A stretch of 64,000 bases of DNA from Rotaria sordida (GCA_905250125.1 CAJNOL010000953.1:27147-91146); one strand, 5' to 3'. Shown: positions 47,231 through 61,434, counted from the first letter of the stretch. A program made the numbers and translations. Notes: a model not told the origin generated them from the sequence alone.

Positions 47231-49633
47231 TTAGTATGTCATGAATTGTTGTATTCGATTATTAGCCATGTCTGCGACATATAAATTCCGTTGACTGTCA
47301 AGTGCTACTGAAAATGGAGTATTGAGTAAAGTAGCATTGCTTCCACTTAGACCTGTAATACCTGCGATAGTTGTCCCATTTGATTGACCAGCTAAGAAAA
47401 GTTGTATACGATGATTTACTGTATCAGCTACATAAACGTTTCCCATACTATCGAGTGTCACACCGACAGGACTGTTAAGTTGTGTTGATGAACTACCAAA
47501 TGATCCAGTAATACCAGCAACAAGTGTCCAATAAGTCTGACCTAGAGTCCAACGAACAATATTATGAGCACCAAAATTAGCAATAATTACACTATTTGAC
47601 GATGAATCAAAATAAATTCCTCTAGGACCAAATAATTGTGTAGAACCTGTTCCTCCTCCATTTCCTCCAGCAACGAGAGTACCGTTTGATGCTCCTGATG
47701 CATAACTCATTATACGATTATTGTTTGTATCGGCAATATAGAGTGTACCCGTATTTGAATCACGTACAATACCATATGGTTGGTCTAATTGATTGTTCAA
47801 TGAACCAGACGAACCTGAATATATATATATATGAAAAAAAAACTTTATTGACATAAATTGAATTCAAATATAGATATTTAATCGAAAATTTTTCTTTAAA
47901 TTTTATTGTTTGCAAGTCAAACAAAACGAAACAAAAACAAAAAAGAATTCGACATACTTTTATTTTAGTTCTATAATATTTAATCTATAAAAAGAGATAT
48001 TTCATTCAGTTAAAAACTACCAAAAACAAATCATAGAAAATTTTTCATTGTTATATACTATAGTCGGTTTGTTTTTTTTTTTTGTATGATGACTAAGTCT
48101 CAAAGTAATGTCTCGTATGTATATAAGTGATTTGCAATAAGTGTTTTTCTCTTAATATCTTACTTGAACCAGCAATTTGTGTTCCTGATGATCCACCATT
48201 AGGCCAATATAGAACTCGATTGTTGCTTGTATCTGCTATGTAAATATTATTAGTTGAATCGAGAACAATACCAGTAGGATAATTTAAATTTGTTAAAGCA
48301 TTGCTTGCTGTTGCATTTTGACCAGCTATTGTTGTTCCAGTTGATGCACCTTTCAAATATCTTTGAACTCGATGGTTATCCGAATCACCAATATAGAGTG
48401 AACCAGTTGAATCTAATGCTAAATGATAAGGTGTATGCAATTGATTCGAAGCCGAACCCGGTGAACCTGTAATACCAGCTATTGTTATTCCTGTTGAGCT
48501 CCAACGAAGTGAAGTAGTAGTAGCAGCTGTTAAAGAAAATTTATCTTTGTTCTATAATAATGATGACTAGAATGCTAATAATAATGGTCTATTATTCAAA
48601 AAATATAGTAGAACTCTTTTTATATTGGGTTTTTTCTTTGATTTGTCAACTACATAATTATATATAAATTAGCAACTAATTAGAAGAGGAATTCTAAACT
48701 CGTAGATTAACACAACAAAAGATATCAAATGTTTTCCACAGTAAACAAGAATTTTTCTTTTCTTTCAAATATTGACAAGATAGGACATTAAAAAAAAACT
48801 AATGTCTATGCTCATATCTAATATAAAAAAGAATCTATATAAATAAGCTGATTATGATATAGGGAACACTTCTATATAAGATAGATAGTTAAAATCATAT
48901 TTAAATATATAATATAAATTTTTTTTATGTATTATATGTATTTTACTTGTTGTGCTTGTTGATGTTGTTGCCGTTACACGAATAAGTAAATAAATACTAA
49001 TGGCCATTGCTGTTATGGCGAATAGAGAAATGATTGTACAGTGAATAATAATCAATCTCTTGAAACATTTGCCAATAGTATGATTTGTATCTAGTTTTAA
49101 GTTTTGTTCAGGTTTTGTATGAGTAAATGGATAATAGTTAGGAAAATTTTCTTGTTGATCTCGCCTCTCACCACCTTTGAGCGGCTGATAATAGATTTCG
49201 TTTCTATGTTAAAACAAAAATAAAAATTAAATGAAAATAAAATAAATGTAATAGTTCAATTTACTGAAAACGTTGTTTTGATGATATTTCAACATTATCC
49301 ATAGATGGTAATGAATTCGACAAAGATTGTTCGTATTGATAATTATTGTTTGACTTGTGTTGTCCTGTTGATGATCGTGGTTGAATACCTAGTGGTTGAA
49401 TTGATGTCCTCCATGGAATCTCACTTCTATAACAATTTCCATTATATTCTCTATCATTATTATTTGGTGCTATCTAATAGAGATTAAAAACAATGTAATA
49501 TTATTAGAAATTTTATTGTTTTCATTGAATAATAGTATTAGAATATAATTTAATAAATGATTACCTTGGATGACCATTGAGGTTGAATTAGCCTTGGAAC
49601 AATAGGCACACGATTATATAGAAACTGATCCAT
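47231..49633 (-). CDS. Membrane-anchored NHL-repeat (six-blade propeller) protein
   Basis: Five exons on the minus strand, 49633-49565, 49473-49265, 49203-48947, 48526-48164 and 47814-47231, join in frame to 493 residues. Order: a Gln/Asn/Ser-rich N-terminal tail (1-142, probably cytoplasmic), one membrane helix (143-167, LIIIHCTIISLFAITAMAISI), a Thr-rich stalk, then six NHL repeats to the C-terminus. Each repeat has the pattern P..(I/V)..D..(G/N).(L/I)Y(I/V)(A/G)D..N(H/N)R(I/V), for example PVGVTLDSMGNVYVADTVNHRI. Blade 4 is diverged (VIIANFGAHNIVRW). NHL propellers bind proteins or RNA; with this topology the propeller is extracellular. Such type II NHL proteins are, from memory, a large bdelloid family. 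The first Met could lie in a further upstream exon. Confidence 0.75.
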
Positions 49634-50271
49634 CAATAAGCGTGTGTATGTGTATCTGAAAATAAATATAATAAAATGATTTTTATTTTTGTTTGTTACA
49701 TCTATAAAAATATATAGAATTAAAAATTTGATAAATGAGAAAGAAGCCATAATGATTTATTCGATAGAATCGCATTCTGTTCGAGTATTGACATTGATCG
49801 AATTTCATTTTGTTTCTTTGCTTTTTACTATTTTTTCTTTTACTGATAGGTTTAATCATGATCGAAAAATGTCACCGAGTAAACCGGCTTATAAGAATAT
49901 TTAATCGATATTGAACAAATAAGAATTTCAATTTGAAAACAGTCAAATTTATCAATCAAATTATTTCGTTATTTATTTTTGAATATCATTTCGAATTATC
50001 ATAAAAAGATTAAGATGTTATTATTTTTCTTTCTGTGAGTATGGAAATATAAATATTTTATATAGACGTTGATTTTTTCGATTTAAATATTTGATAAAAA
50101 CGAAACAAAAGCCACCAATAATATAAAGAGATAAATCTTATATTTTAGTTTGAACTAAATCGAAATAAAAACTAATAAGCATGCAAATAAAATCTATTGA
50201 TTGATATATTCTGTAATCTAATAAAAAAAAAAATTCAAATTAAATAGAAATCTGACAAATGGTGATTACTA
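49634..50271. other. Intergenic stretch
   Basis: AT-rich; the open frame upstream of the NHL start (to 49750) may be an alternative first exon. Nothing else seen. Confidence 0.45.
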
Positions 50272-51218
50272 ACGGGTGGGGCAAAAGTTTTGCATTAATT
50301 TTGTTTTTGATATAACTCTGCAACGCAATATCGTACAGACTTATTTTTTTTTTGTTAGAAAGAGCAAAGTGTCTAGTGAAAAAATATATAAAAGAATTTG
50401 AGTTGTAATATTTTTCGAAGGCTATAATAGTTTTAGAACACAAGGCTCCGAAAAACTCTTCCACAACTTCGGTCACATTTTTTTAATCCAAAAATATTGG
50501 TTTGAGCCTTTTTCATTAGCCACTTTCGACACTTTCGAGCACCATATATATACAGTTGCTCATTACAACGGAGGTTTTCATTTGGTATTAAAATAATTGG
50601 TATAACATACAAGAGTATGAACAAAAGACACGTTGATAAAAACAAATTAATTGTTCGAATTTGGTTTTGCAGCGTGAAAATAAGTTTTTTTCTGAATATC
50701 TCATAGAGAAGTTGCGTCCTATTCCAAATAATATCGTTTGGTAGAGGACTCAATAAACTTTCTTTTCCGTATAAAATATATAGCTTCTAGCAATCTCTCC
50801 TGCGAAATAGAATTTATTTTTTCGATTGCTACCAACAATGATAAAGAATTGATGAAACAGACGATATCATATAAAGCGTTCATTTCGACCGTTATAAAAC
50901 ATGTAGAAAATTTCTTTTTTTTTTAACGCAATAGTGCTCTATCCTTATATTATAAAATCCGGATTAGACGAATAAAAAGATAACCTTTCTAATTATAGGA
51001 ATTTTTTTCTAAGTTCAAAAAGGTTGCGGAAGAGTTTTCCAACGCCTTCTGTTCTAAGATTATTGTAGTTGTCGAAAAACATTTTCAATCAAACTCTTTT
51101 ATATATTCTTGCACTAGACACTTTGCTCTTTCTAACAAAAAAAAATCAAGTCTCCACGACATTACGTTGCAGAGTTATATCAAAAACAAAATTAATGCAA
51201 AACTTTTGCCCCATCCGT
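50272..51218. mobile_element. Tc1/mariner-type non-autonomous element, TA duplication
   Basis: Ends ACGGGTGGGGCAAAAGTTTT and the inverse (AAAACTTTTGCCCCATCCGT), each flanked by TA (50270-50271, 51219-51220). The arms are about 200 bp (50272-50475 and ~51015-51218). The interior has no transposase. TA duplication and the GGGGCAAAA-type end fit the Tc1/mariner superfamily. Confidence 0.75.
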
Positions 51219-51220
51219 TA

Positions 51221-52288
51221 TATTGAATTCAAATGACAACACTAGTAAACTCACTGAATTCAACTCGAACTGAACTTTAAGAAAAAAAAAACTAATACAT
51301 ATTTTGTATATAGTCAATTTTTATTATAGACGTTACGATTGATACGAGTTAAAATAATGTTAATTGCATACACTCTATCCTATATTTATTCTTAGATTGA
51401 CATACCTCGTTTTTTTTTTCATTCTTAATCATGTAGATGGATCAATTCGACCCGAATTCGATCGAATCTTCTAGAATACGACAATCATATTCAAATAAGA
51501 ATCTTTTGAACATTGTCCGTCATTATTTTTGTCAATATGGATTGAGCTCGAATAAATATTTTCATGTTGTCAACTTCCTACATGAAAAATATATATTTAA
51601 CTATTATTTTCTCACTAGTATAACAAATGACTATGCAACTAAGAATATATCATATAGAAAAAGTTCATCATGGATCAAACTCGAAAAAAATCGATTATAG
51701 AAATTCTTATATGAATAAAAACGTTTATTGATTATTAGATAAGAAAATAAAACAAACAAAGTTAACAAACTAAACATTTACGAAAATTCTTAAAGATATT
51801 TCCTCGACGTGAAAAACAAATTCAAACAATTATACGATGTACCTAACAGACGTTTGAAATCGGACGAGACTCCGCCTTAGTGACTTTTTTCCTCGGATGA
51901 GACGAGATAGGCTGCGGTTAACCGAAATTTCCGAAATTTTCCCGCGCTAAAGTATTATTATGTAAATATCGATATAGAAAATATATATATAGTGGAGAAT
52001 TTATGGAAATGCTGACAAGAGAATTCTTTGTCTTAGCTTGTTTGATGTAGGAAAGTCGAAAAATTCTAGTTACATGAAAAAGACATTCTATTATTTGTCT
52101 ACAAAAAATGTTCTATACGAAATTTCGTCGTTTTAATTAACTCTTTAACCCTTTCTTGCCTTTGGCTAAACCTGAGGGTTCGGAAGGATGATCCACTCAA
52201 TAACAGTAATCTGATGATCCCTAGTATGTGTAGAAGAAGTTTGAATCAAATCCATTAAGTGTCAATATATGAGATACGTTATACGTTT
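51221..52288. other. Intergenic stretch
   Basis: No gene recognised. A GC-richer piece near 51850-51950 (CGGACGAGACTCCGCC) has the look of a tiled patch but is short. Confidence 0.45.
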
Positions 52289-52355
52289 AGGTGTGGATGT
52301 GAATGAAGAAAACAGAATTACCCACATCTCGCACTCACACCCCACATCTACACTC
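52289..52355. repeat. Telomere-like hairpin 11 (degenerate)
   Basis: AGGTGTGGATGTG, a linker AATGAAGAAAACAGAATTA, then CCCACATCTCGCACTCACAC and CCCACATC. Confidence 0.75.
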
Positions 52356-55349
52356 TCATCACTAAAGTTATGTAATTAAATTCTGCTTTGAACACACAAG
52401 GTTGATTTTTGCTAATGTAACTTGTTTGAATTCAATTTTGAATGTTTTTTTTTCAATTTTAGCGTTTATAAAATAAATGCAAGATAGCTTTCTCTATGTA
52501 TTTTTTACACACAATGTTTTAACAGAACATTAAAACAGTTTTATGTTTTTATTTTTTTTTCCAATATAATTTTAACTGATACCAAAGATTTATTTTGTTC
52601 TCATAAACTTTAGGCTTTCATTTTAGTAGCAACTTATTCCAAGACATTATTAATCACACAAATTGGCAATGGAATTGTACCTCCGAACGGTTCAGCTATG
52701 TACAAATGGAAAGTATTTATCAGAAAAACATTCACTTGTTCTGTGGAGCAAAAATTATGGATATGCTTTTACTGATTATGCTTCAAGTGTCTCAATTATC
52801 TTCATAGAAAAAGACAGAGGAATTCATGAGTATAAAACGGCACGGAACCTGATTTTTCACATCCATAAACGAGAGTTATTTACAGTTACTAGGGTTTACT
52901 CGATGGTGAGAAACATGAAACTTTCATTGAGAACAAGCAGTGTTGATTCGACATCAGAAAATAGTACAACTTCTGTGCTGAGATGGATAACAGCAACTGC
53001 AACAATCATTTTCAAAAGTAATCAAATTATTGTTAGTATAAAAAATCTTGAAATTTTCTACAGCTGCTTGAATTTATAATATCTGTTAGGGTTTTACATA
53101 GCTATTTGAACTTCATGTCATTAGTTCTATCTTTTATATTCATTTCGATTTTGTAGTATTGTGAAAAATCTCCATCGACACTGTTAAAATCGAGTAGTAA
53201 CCCTATACGGTCGTTAATGCATCATTAGCAGAAAATATTTTTCACGCTATTCAACAATCATTAAAGAATCTTTTCATAAATTAGTTGAATGGTTCCCAGA
53301 ATGAAGATTCAGGATTTAAAAAGCTATTCAGAATCGAACCATTTATATGAAACTATTTCTTTTACCCAACAATGATTTAAATTTGATGATTTATTATTAT
53401 AATCAGTGTAGTTTAGTCAAGAAATAGTTTCATGAACAATTTACAGGAGTTAATATCAAGATTTATTCTTTAGGAATGTTCAACAATAAAAATTATCTAC
53501 ATCGAATAGTTAAACTCAAGACTAAATTTGAACAAATTAATTTCAGGCTGAAACATGTTCACATTCCAAAAGTTTTGAAATGTAGAATTATTCGAAAAAT
53601 AGATTAAGACATAAAACAAAAATTTAGTTTTAATATTAAGATGAATATTTTTAAATACAACGAATCACGAATCAAAAATAACAACTAAGATTTTGGCTAT
53701 GTTTATTCGATTTCTTGGATTTCGTCAAGTTTTATTTATTGTTTAGCGAAATTTTAGTATATTATTTCGATTTAAATCATTTTTTTTAGAATCATACGAA
53801 CAGAAAATACGAAAATCTATAAAGCATTGCGTTTTTGATAGCATATATTACATATATATAATCGACGTTGAATAATTACATACAATTTATCTCATGCTAT
53901 GATACTTTTATTTTGCTTTAGACGCTAACTGTCACATAGTAATTACTCAATATCAATTCGATATCAGTTTAATATATTGTTCTGTTGAAACAATTTACGA
54001 AGGTCCGAAAGTGGTGGTTTATCGATATCATAATGAATACAACACCTAACAATTGTAACCTAATATCACCATCACTCCTCATGACCTTTTTTTTTCACTC
54101 TTTCTAGAGTTTTCTACTGATTGATAAAACGAATGCACCGATTTTTCAGTTGTTATTTTTAAGCACACAATCGAATTTCTTTTCTAAATTGAAGTAAATT
54201 TGAAGTCCTATATCTAATCAAAATCAGCATAATTTTAGCAAAAACTTCTACTAAATATTTGGCTAACAATTTTTTTAGAAATATTGGATGGATCATGCTC
54301 TGTGGTAACTATACATGAACAAAGTACTAATTTATACTAATAAATCCTATAAAACTTCTAAGTTCGTTGAAAGTCCTTAAGATGAGTCAAAATCTCATAT
54401 CTCAAATTTTCCAGTGCACTAAAGTTTCATGTATGAGCTACGTTAATTATTTTGGTTTATTTTTCGAGTTTTTTTTTTTTTATCTACAATAAAGATGATG
54501 ACTCTCGTAAGGTACACTAAAAAAATTAGAAGAAAAAGAAATAATCATGACAAAAATATTAAACGACAATATTGTAAGAAACGTTCGATTTTTCTATGCC
54601 ATCAGTTTTTTCAATAGATATTTTTACAAGAATAAACCTAACAAAAATTTTATCAGTAGCTTGATCTTTGAAGTGAACAAATATTCATCCAGTCATTAAG
54701 AATTTCTCAAGTTCATCACGTGTGATAGAGATGTGCATGATTAGTGATAATTTGAATTTTAAATTGTTGATTTTTATATTTATGTGAGTTTGATTTATTT
54801 CGTACATACTAAACATGTAGTATGAAGATGAATATAATAGAAAACAGTAACGCTGAGAAGATAATGGGATTAAATATCTGACATTCTCATAAAATAGATC
54901 ATGTATACAACACGGCTGTTTCGAAAAACCACATACATAGTGTACGGTGATCATAGGGAAAAATTCCAAGATGATGAATAGAACAATTATAATATAATAG
55001 TTGGAAAAACTTCATATTAATATAAATGTTCTAATTAAATAAAAACAAAACCACATTCACTATCATGTTTGATATTTATTGTCCTTATTAATGATTTCTT
55101 TTAGAATTTAGTAACGATAAATAAAATGCAAATAATTAAAGTTTGTACTTCATTTCTGTTATATTTTTAATTTTTTAAAATTTCAAAATAATCAATAGTA
55201 TTTAACATATTTGCTCGAATGATTTCTATTTTTATAAGGGTTGTTACTCTTGATAGCATGATGTAATATGTTTAGCTTTTTGCATAAGCAAAATTAGGAT
55301 GTTGGTGAGGATGTCTTCTGTCGTTAACCTTTCTTCACACACTTCAAAC
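52356..55349. other. Long intergenic stretch
   Basis: Three kb, AT-rich. The 138-codon open frame at 52663-53079 shows no recognisable domain and I do not support it as a gene. No RNA gene seen. Confidence 0.45.
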
Positions 55350-57218
55350 CAGAGATGTGCGGTCCACGGGGTTCACCCCGCGAGGCCACGTGGCGACGGG
55401 CGGGCGGGGAAGAAAAATTTAATTAAATGCGGGATTAACGGGGCACGGGTATTTTCCGACACACGGGCGGGGGGGGGGGGGGGGGGGAAATAATTTTTTT
55501 AAATGACACGGGTCTCAGGCGGGTAAACATTTTTTTTCGGGTGTGATGAAAGATCGTCAAAACTTATCACGGGATGTCCTTAGTATAGGTATGTAGTACA
55601 AAGTACATATTGATTGGTTCATTACTTTCATCCTATTATGTACAAGATTGTCTACCATTTGTTTGTTTCTTTCTTTATCGTCTGTCATACGCAACTTCTA
55701 CTATCAATTTATATTAAGTGAATAACTGGACGAAAACTTATTTTATATTTAGAATTATCGTTTGAATTTTTTTGTGAATTACTACTTAGGTCTGACCAAA
55801 AGTTCTGACAACATTATATAAAAATATAAAGATAAGGAGGTATCTTTAATTTTATTTTATCAAATTTTGAGGACAGTTGCCATGATTATTTATACCAAGT
55901 TTGATCCTTTCCAACGATTAGTTAAAAGTTTTTTGAAGTTTTTTCGAAAAAATTTTTAGGTATCATGGATACCGCATGAGCTAATCATATTTCATTTATT
56001 GTGAAAAGTTAGTAAAATCTTGTTCGATCATATCAATTGCATTCTAGTACTACTAGTGATGAGATATAGATTTATTTTAGATAGGTTAGTCATAAGTTAT
56101 CCGATGCTGGCTGGCTTATTGAAGATGAATCGTCAAAGACTATTGTTCATGAATAAAGATTTTAGAAAATGCTTTGTTTGGTATATTCTTTAAATCAAAT
56201 ACTCCTGAATGTAGATAAAGGCAAGACTGTAAGTCACAAGTATTAGGCTGAACGCTCTCCAAAACATTTTATTAATGCAATATGGAAACAAACAGAGACA
56301 TCAGGTTCAAAATGTACAAAATTGCTTAACAGTCATCGTTGACTTCATACTCATCTAATGTTATTAATTGCATGACAGAAGAAGGCATCAATATAATATC
56401 ATATCTATCATTTTCGCCAGACCTGATACTATGTAACTTTTCGCTAACTAGTTCTATTAAATGTAGTTTAACTGATTAAATAAATGAAACATGATAAGCT
56501 CGTGTGATATCTAAAAAATTTTTCGAAAAAAACTTTTAACAAATTGTTGAAAAGGATCGAACTTGATATAAATAATCATGGCAACTGTCCTCAATATTTG
56601 ATAAAATAAAATTAAAGATGCCTACTTATCTTTATATTTTTATATAATGTTGCCAGAACTTTTGGTCAGACCTAAGTATGATCGAATTACATGATTTATC
56701 TCCTGATGAATCACTTGATAGGACAGCTTCGTCGAATACTGATCGTTCATCTACAATTATTTCTTCATCTCTCAGTCATTGCTCATCGAGTAATATTAAA
56801 TATAATTCGTCAAATATAAAAATGTTTTTAAAAGAACAACCAGAAAAATACGTGCTTGTCGACAATCACAAAGTGAATCATTCAAAACCATCTCATATAG
56901 ACTTGAGTTTTGTTTTTGTAAAAAATGACTATTCATAAAAGGAATGCATCATTAAAAATTTAAGTATTTGATAAATAAAAAATCTCTTCGGGTTACACGG
57001 GGATGGGTCGGGGCCCGTCACAAAAATGGCGGGTCGTGCGGGCCGGTCCAAGAAGCTGCCTGTGCGGGGTACGGGCGGAGCGAGTATTGATTTGCCGGGG
57101 CACAGGCGGGGCGGGGATTCTCAAAAAGAATATCCACGGGGTTCGGACGGGACGGGTTTGTGAATTTTACGGGGCGGGCCCCGCGGGGGATGGAAAATCA
57201 ATGCCCCGCATATCTCTG
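55350..57218. mobile_element. hAT-like non-autonomous element with GC-rich subterminal tiles
   Basis: Ends CAGAGATGTGCGG and CCGCATATCTCTG are inverted; one more base pair each side (AC/GT) also matches. Both ends carry GC-rich tiles of ACGGGCGGGG words (55360-55560 and 56990-57200), including 19 G in a row at 55469-55487. An AT-rich centre contains another element (55785-56676). The 8-bp flanks do not match. A Ser-rich 86-codon open frame at 56678-56938 may be leftover coding sequence. Confidence 0.6.
55785..56676. mobile_element. Tc1/mariner-type MITE nested in the hAT-like element
   Basis: Ends CTTAGGTCTGACCAAAAGTT and its inverse, each flanked by TA (55783-55784, 56677-56678). Arms of about 220 bp, 892 bp in all. 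Non-coding. Confidence 0.75.
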
Positions 57219-57224
57219 GTGGGG

Positions 57225-57314
57225 TATGGGTGTTCATTTCACTCAATCCACACCCACATCCAGGGGTGTGGGTGTGGGGTGTGGATTGAGTGAAATGAAC
57301 ACCCACGCCCATAC
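57225..57314. repeat. Telomere-like hairpin 12, reversed order
   Basis: TATGGGTGTTCATTTCACTC followed by AATCCACACCCACATCC, then the inverted copy ending GAACACCCACGCCCATA. Arms of ~42 bases. Here CCCACA comes before TGTGGG at the centre, unlike the other hairpins. It lies seven bases from the right end of the hAT-like element. Confidence 0.85.
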
Positions 57315-59837
57315 TTGGCAACTGGGTAGAAGTATAGAGAGATAATGTGGGGATAGATCTCATGATGGGGTACACTAACATTGGAAGGAAGAAAAGAAAA
57401 AAGAAAAGTGCAGTCTGAATTTTTTCCAGCATTTCATTATTTACACATTCTGCTTTCTCATTGTTACTTACTGTACAGACACGAACGAAAGAAAAAAACT
57501 GAAGGTAATTATAATAAAAATACATTAGTGTGCATTTTTGTTTCGTTTGTTTGTTCATTGTCAACGTACTTTTTTGTTGATTTTTCTTGTTTCTAATAAT
57601 TGCATTCTTCAGAAGAGAAACCCAGCAGAATTATAATGCAAACAAAGTTATGGACATTTTTTTTTTACTCATGGAATAAACTTTTTTTGGTTACTTTTGA
57701 ATTCAAAGAAAAATGATCCGTACATTCAATGTTGCTATCGGCTCGTAGAGACTACATTGTCCATCGATACAAGCACAAATAACAAACATTAAAAAAAATC
57801 AAGCTAAACTTTTCATTATTTGCCAACTGTATGTAAACATTTATGACACTCTTTCGGTTGCATGTGAGCAGCAATCATAGATGGATGAATTTTATAATCA
57901 CAAATTTGTACTAGTAATATTTATCATTTTCAACGTATCAAATAGAATATATGTTGATAGTATCAATGGTTCAATATTGGTCTCTGTTGAAAATTTGTTA
58001 CTTAATATTTCTTTTTCATTTATATACATTTATTATAAACATAGGTTTTTTGATGCACATACTAATAGTACAACACTTTTCTTGTTGATGTTGCAGCACA
58101 CGTTAAAAATTCAACGAGTCTTGAATGTGAGCAAACAAAATTGGAAGAATATTTCTCCATGAATCAAAGAAGTCAATAGAAGGCCAACAATCAGCATATT
58201 TTAAAAAAAAGTTCTTTTTATTTTCCATGTATTTCAAACAATTATAATAGAAATAAAAAATTGCTGTAGCAAGAGTGAAAATGAAGGAACATTCATATTG
58301 TTAGTCTCATCCATAACGATCCCTCTATTTCATCAGACAGTATACTCATCAAAGTTTGATCTCTTACTTTCTCTCGACTTTTTATTAGTACATTTATGTC
58401 TTCGATTCCTGAACACATCAAATTTTCATGTAAATATTATGCGACAAAAAACCAAATTTTTCAACCTATTTTTATACTTTAATTTTCAAAATTATGCTTT
58501 TTTTTTCTTTAAAAAAACATTTATAACGACTGAAATCCCAAATTATAGCTTAGACATGCAAGAAATGTTATGCTAATGATTGTGAAGTGTTGGTATTGGA
58601 AATTCGTCTTTAGTTTTGCGTTAGTATTTAAGATTATAGGTGTCAGTATGAATAAAATGAATGTTCACATGAACAGGCATTGAACAATGAGCAATTTCGA
58701 TTATCAACGAAAGAAAAATGAATGTGGAGCTTGAATACTTGTGATGATGTTCAATTTTCTTTTGAATTGAAGAACTTTCGATTCATGTTATGTACTTCTC
58801 AATGTGTATCCAATAGAGCTATGAAAAAATAATTGAAAATTTCGTTCAAATTTGTATTTTCTTCGTATCATCTGCTTATGTTTTCGAGACACTATCAAAA
58901 GAAAATTTAATGATATGTTTGAATAGTACGTTTATTTAAAAAAACCTTTCTTCTTTAGTAACTGACAGAACGTTTTAAATAAGATCTTAATTATTGTAAC
59001 TGATGTTCAGAATAGCATACTCTCAATTTTGATTTTTCTATTTATATTAGATTATCTTAAAAGATTAGTTTGGTCTTGCATGCATTAAGCAGTGAATAAA
59101 CAAGTTTTTTTTTTGAAAATATTCTTTTATTTAATAATGTAAATAAATTTTGAATTGCAAGCTCAAATAAACACAAAAAAAACAGGTGTTTCTCACTTTT
59201 CTTATTGAAGAAATAAAATGAATGTGTTAGAACTTATAAAATATCAATTCCATTTGAACAATAGTAATTATGTTGAAAATGATCATTTTTTCATAAACTT
59301 ACAGGAAAGTTCTCTGATATTCATAATGATGTAAATCTCATTTATTTAATCTTCTGCTAGCACCCTATAATCAGATCTGCTCATAGCTACCTAATAAAGT
59401 TTGTGTCTGTTAATCATTATATATTTCTGCACGATACCAACACATATATCATAGAACAATAAACATATGTATTTGTGGTCCCTGCAAACTTAATTTCTTT
59501 GTGCAAATATGAGGTTTTTTTCTTACTTATAATCAATCATTCTGTGTTCTTAACCTTGAATCGCTTATCGTTATTATGTGCAGTCTCATCCAATAGATTG
59601 TGTAGTTGAAAAGAATCCCCGAAAAACGAAAAGAAAACTGACAAAAAGAGACAGAGGTGAAACATAAAATGCTGCCACGATGTAAAAGTAAAAAACGAAT
59701 TATTCGACAAAAAAAAAACAGACCTGTCTGACATACACAACATTCAAAGAAGTTGAAATCAATCATCACTGAAATTTACTCGGTATAGTTGGTTTTGATT
59801 ACTTCATTTTGATGAGTAACTTACTGAGATGAATTCT
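57315..59837. other. Long intergenic stretch
   Basis: AT-rich. The open frame at 57881-58162 starts with a hydrophobic leader but lacks any recognisable domain; not supported. No RNA gene or repeat family seen. Confidence 0.45.
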
Positions 59838-60375
59838 CCCATGTCGCTTCTTTTTTATTAAAACCGTCGGTTAACCGCGGTTTGTGAAAAAACCGCCGGT
59901 TCGACCGGTTCATTTGTTTTTCATCAGTTTTCGACCGATTTTTTGATAAAATTAATATTGGTCTTTCTAAGAACATCATTTTTTACTCAAAAAAAACAAT
60001 TTAAGTCTCTTTTAGTACATTTTTATAGATGACACTACAAATTTTTCTATTGGTTAATGTTCTAACTTATTGTGATTTTTCTAGCGGCATCTTTAATGAA
60101 ATATTCAAACTCGTAAATTAAGCAAAATTAGCCGATGTGGCTAGTACCGGCGGCTTCAGCGCGTTTACAAATATAGAGAAGCGCGATTCGACTCAAATCT
60201 GACAATTTTCTAAGAGTTAAAAAATACTCATCCAGTGAGAAATAAAAATATATCATGAAAAAGAACCGCCGGTTAACCGCGGTTAACTCCAGTTAACCGG
60301 ACGGTTAAGCGCCCAGTTAACCGGATGGTTAACCGCGGTTAACCGGCGGTTTTAGACCGGTTTTAGCGACATGGG
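59838..60375. repeat. Word-tiled TIR element (GGTTAACCGCGG)
   Basis: Ends CCCATGTCGCT and AGCGACATGGG are inverted. Next to each end are tiles of GGTTAACCGCGGTT and ACCGCCGGTT words (59865-59945 and 60265-60365), with an AT-rich centre. Non-autonomous transposon-like. Confidence 0.65.
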
Positions 60376-61434
60376 CTAAGACTAAAAAGAGTATTTTAAG
60401 CATCATAAATAGAGTTAATGTATGATTGAAATACTGATTAGAAAGAATTTCTGAGGATATAAAATTGATATTCATTACCAACTTCTGTTCATCCGATCGA
60501 TTGATTACTGTTTGTTTATCAATACCTTAGTGGATTTACATTGTTGTATTCATCCTACATAGTTTTAACGATTCTATCAGTTTCACTTCTACGACGCTGC
60601 CTCTATTTTACATGATTAGTTTGATTCCTTTTTTACTTCATTCTATTCATCACCTTCTGTTGGTACAGCGACTAGAGTTGAGTTATTACAATAGTGTGAT
60701 TGGGAATTTCATGAATGAAGGCAAATTATGACCATGGCTGTGAGCGAATATCTTGTTTCCACACATGATTGCGCCACGATACGGGGAAAATATGAACCAC
60801 AAAACTGTGCCTCGGCGTAGCCGAAGGAGAATTCTGGTTACACAAAATAAAGTAAATCCTAGGGCGATAACCTTCTAATAAAAAACGTATAAGTGAAAAT
60901 GGTGACAAATAACTTTTTACGAAATATTATTGCATCCGAGTGCAAACGAAAAGCTTCTGACCACATAACAATACGTAAGAGTGAGAGCAGAGAGCTTCAG
61001 ACATCACAGCAAGATGCCAAAATGGAGGAGCACAAAATGGGTTATAAAGCCATGTTAAAGAATATGAGTAAGTGCTTCCAAGCAACATATCATAGTAGCA
61101 GATTGAGGACGAAAAGAAATAGATCTGATAACAACGTGCCACTGTCAGAAACAAAGCTCAGGGTTGCACCGCAATAGTTTCAGTGTCAGTAGAAAAAACA
61201 ATTCGTATCTCAAATTAATGCTAAACAGACAGGGGTAATAACTCACAGTACGATCTATGAAAGAGACGACCACTATTTCTGGCCACAGACGAATGTGTCA
61301 TAATAGAAGCACGAGATATCTGTTGAATAATACAAGCGTCAAAGTGAACACGTTATAGGTCTTATCTATACTACAAAAATAATTTGGTATTAATTTCGAA
61401 TTCAGTATATATGGGTCCACACTTATGAGTTTAA
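60376..61434. other. Intergenic stretch
   Basis: No gene supported. The stretch 60720-61180 is less AT-rich and has open frames on both strands, without recognisable domains; it could be transposon remains. Confidence 0.4.

Noticed and set aside
52663..53079. 138-codon open frame
   Set aside because: No domain, no splice signals at sensible places, and a second frame across the same stretch looks equally plausible.
57881..58162. 93-codon open frame with a hydrophobic N-terminus
   Set aside because: Low-complexity, Ile/Phe/Ser-rich and no conserved pattern. A splice at 58045 is possible but not supported.
60893..61177. Overlapping open frames on both strands
   Set aside because: No recognisable domain on either strand; probably decayed repeat sequence.
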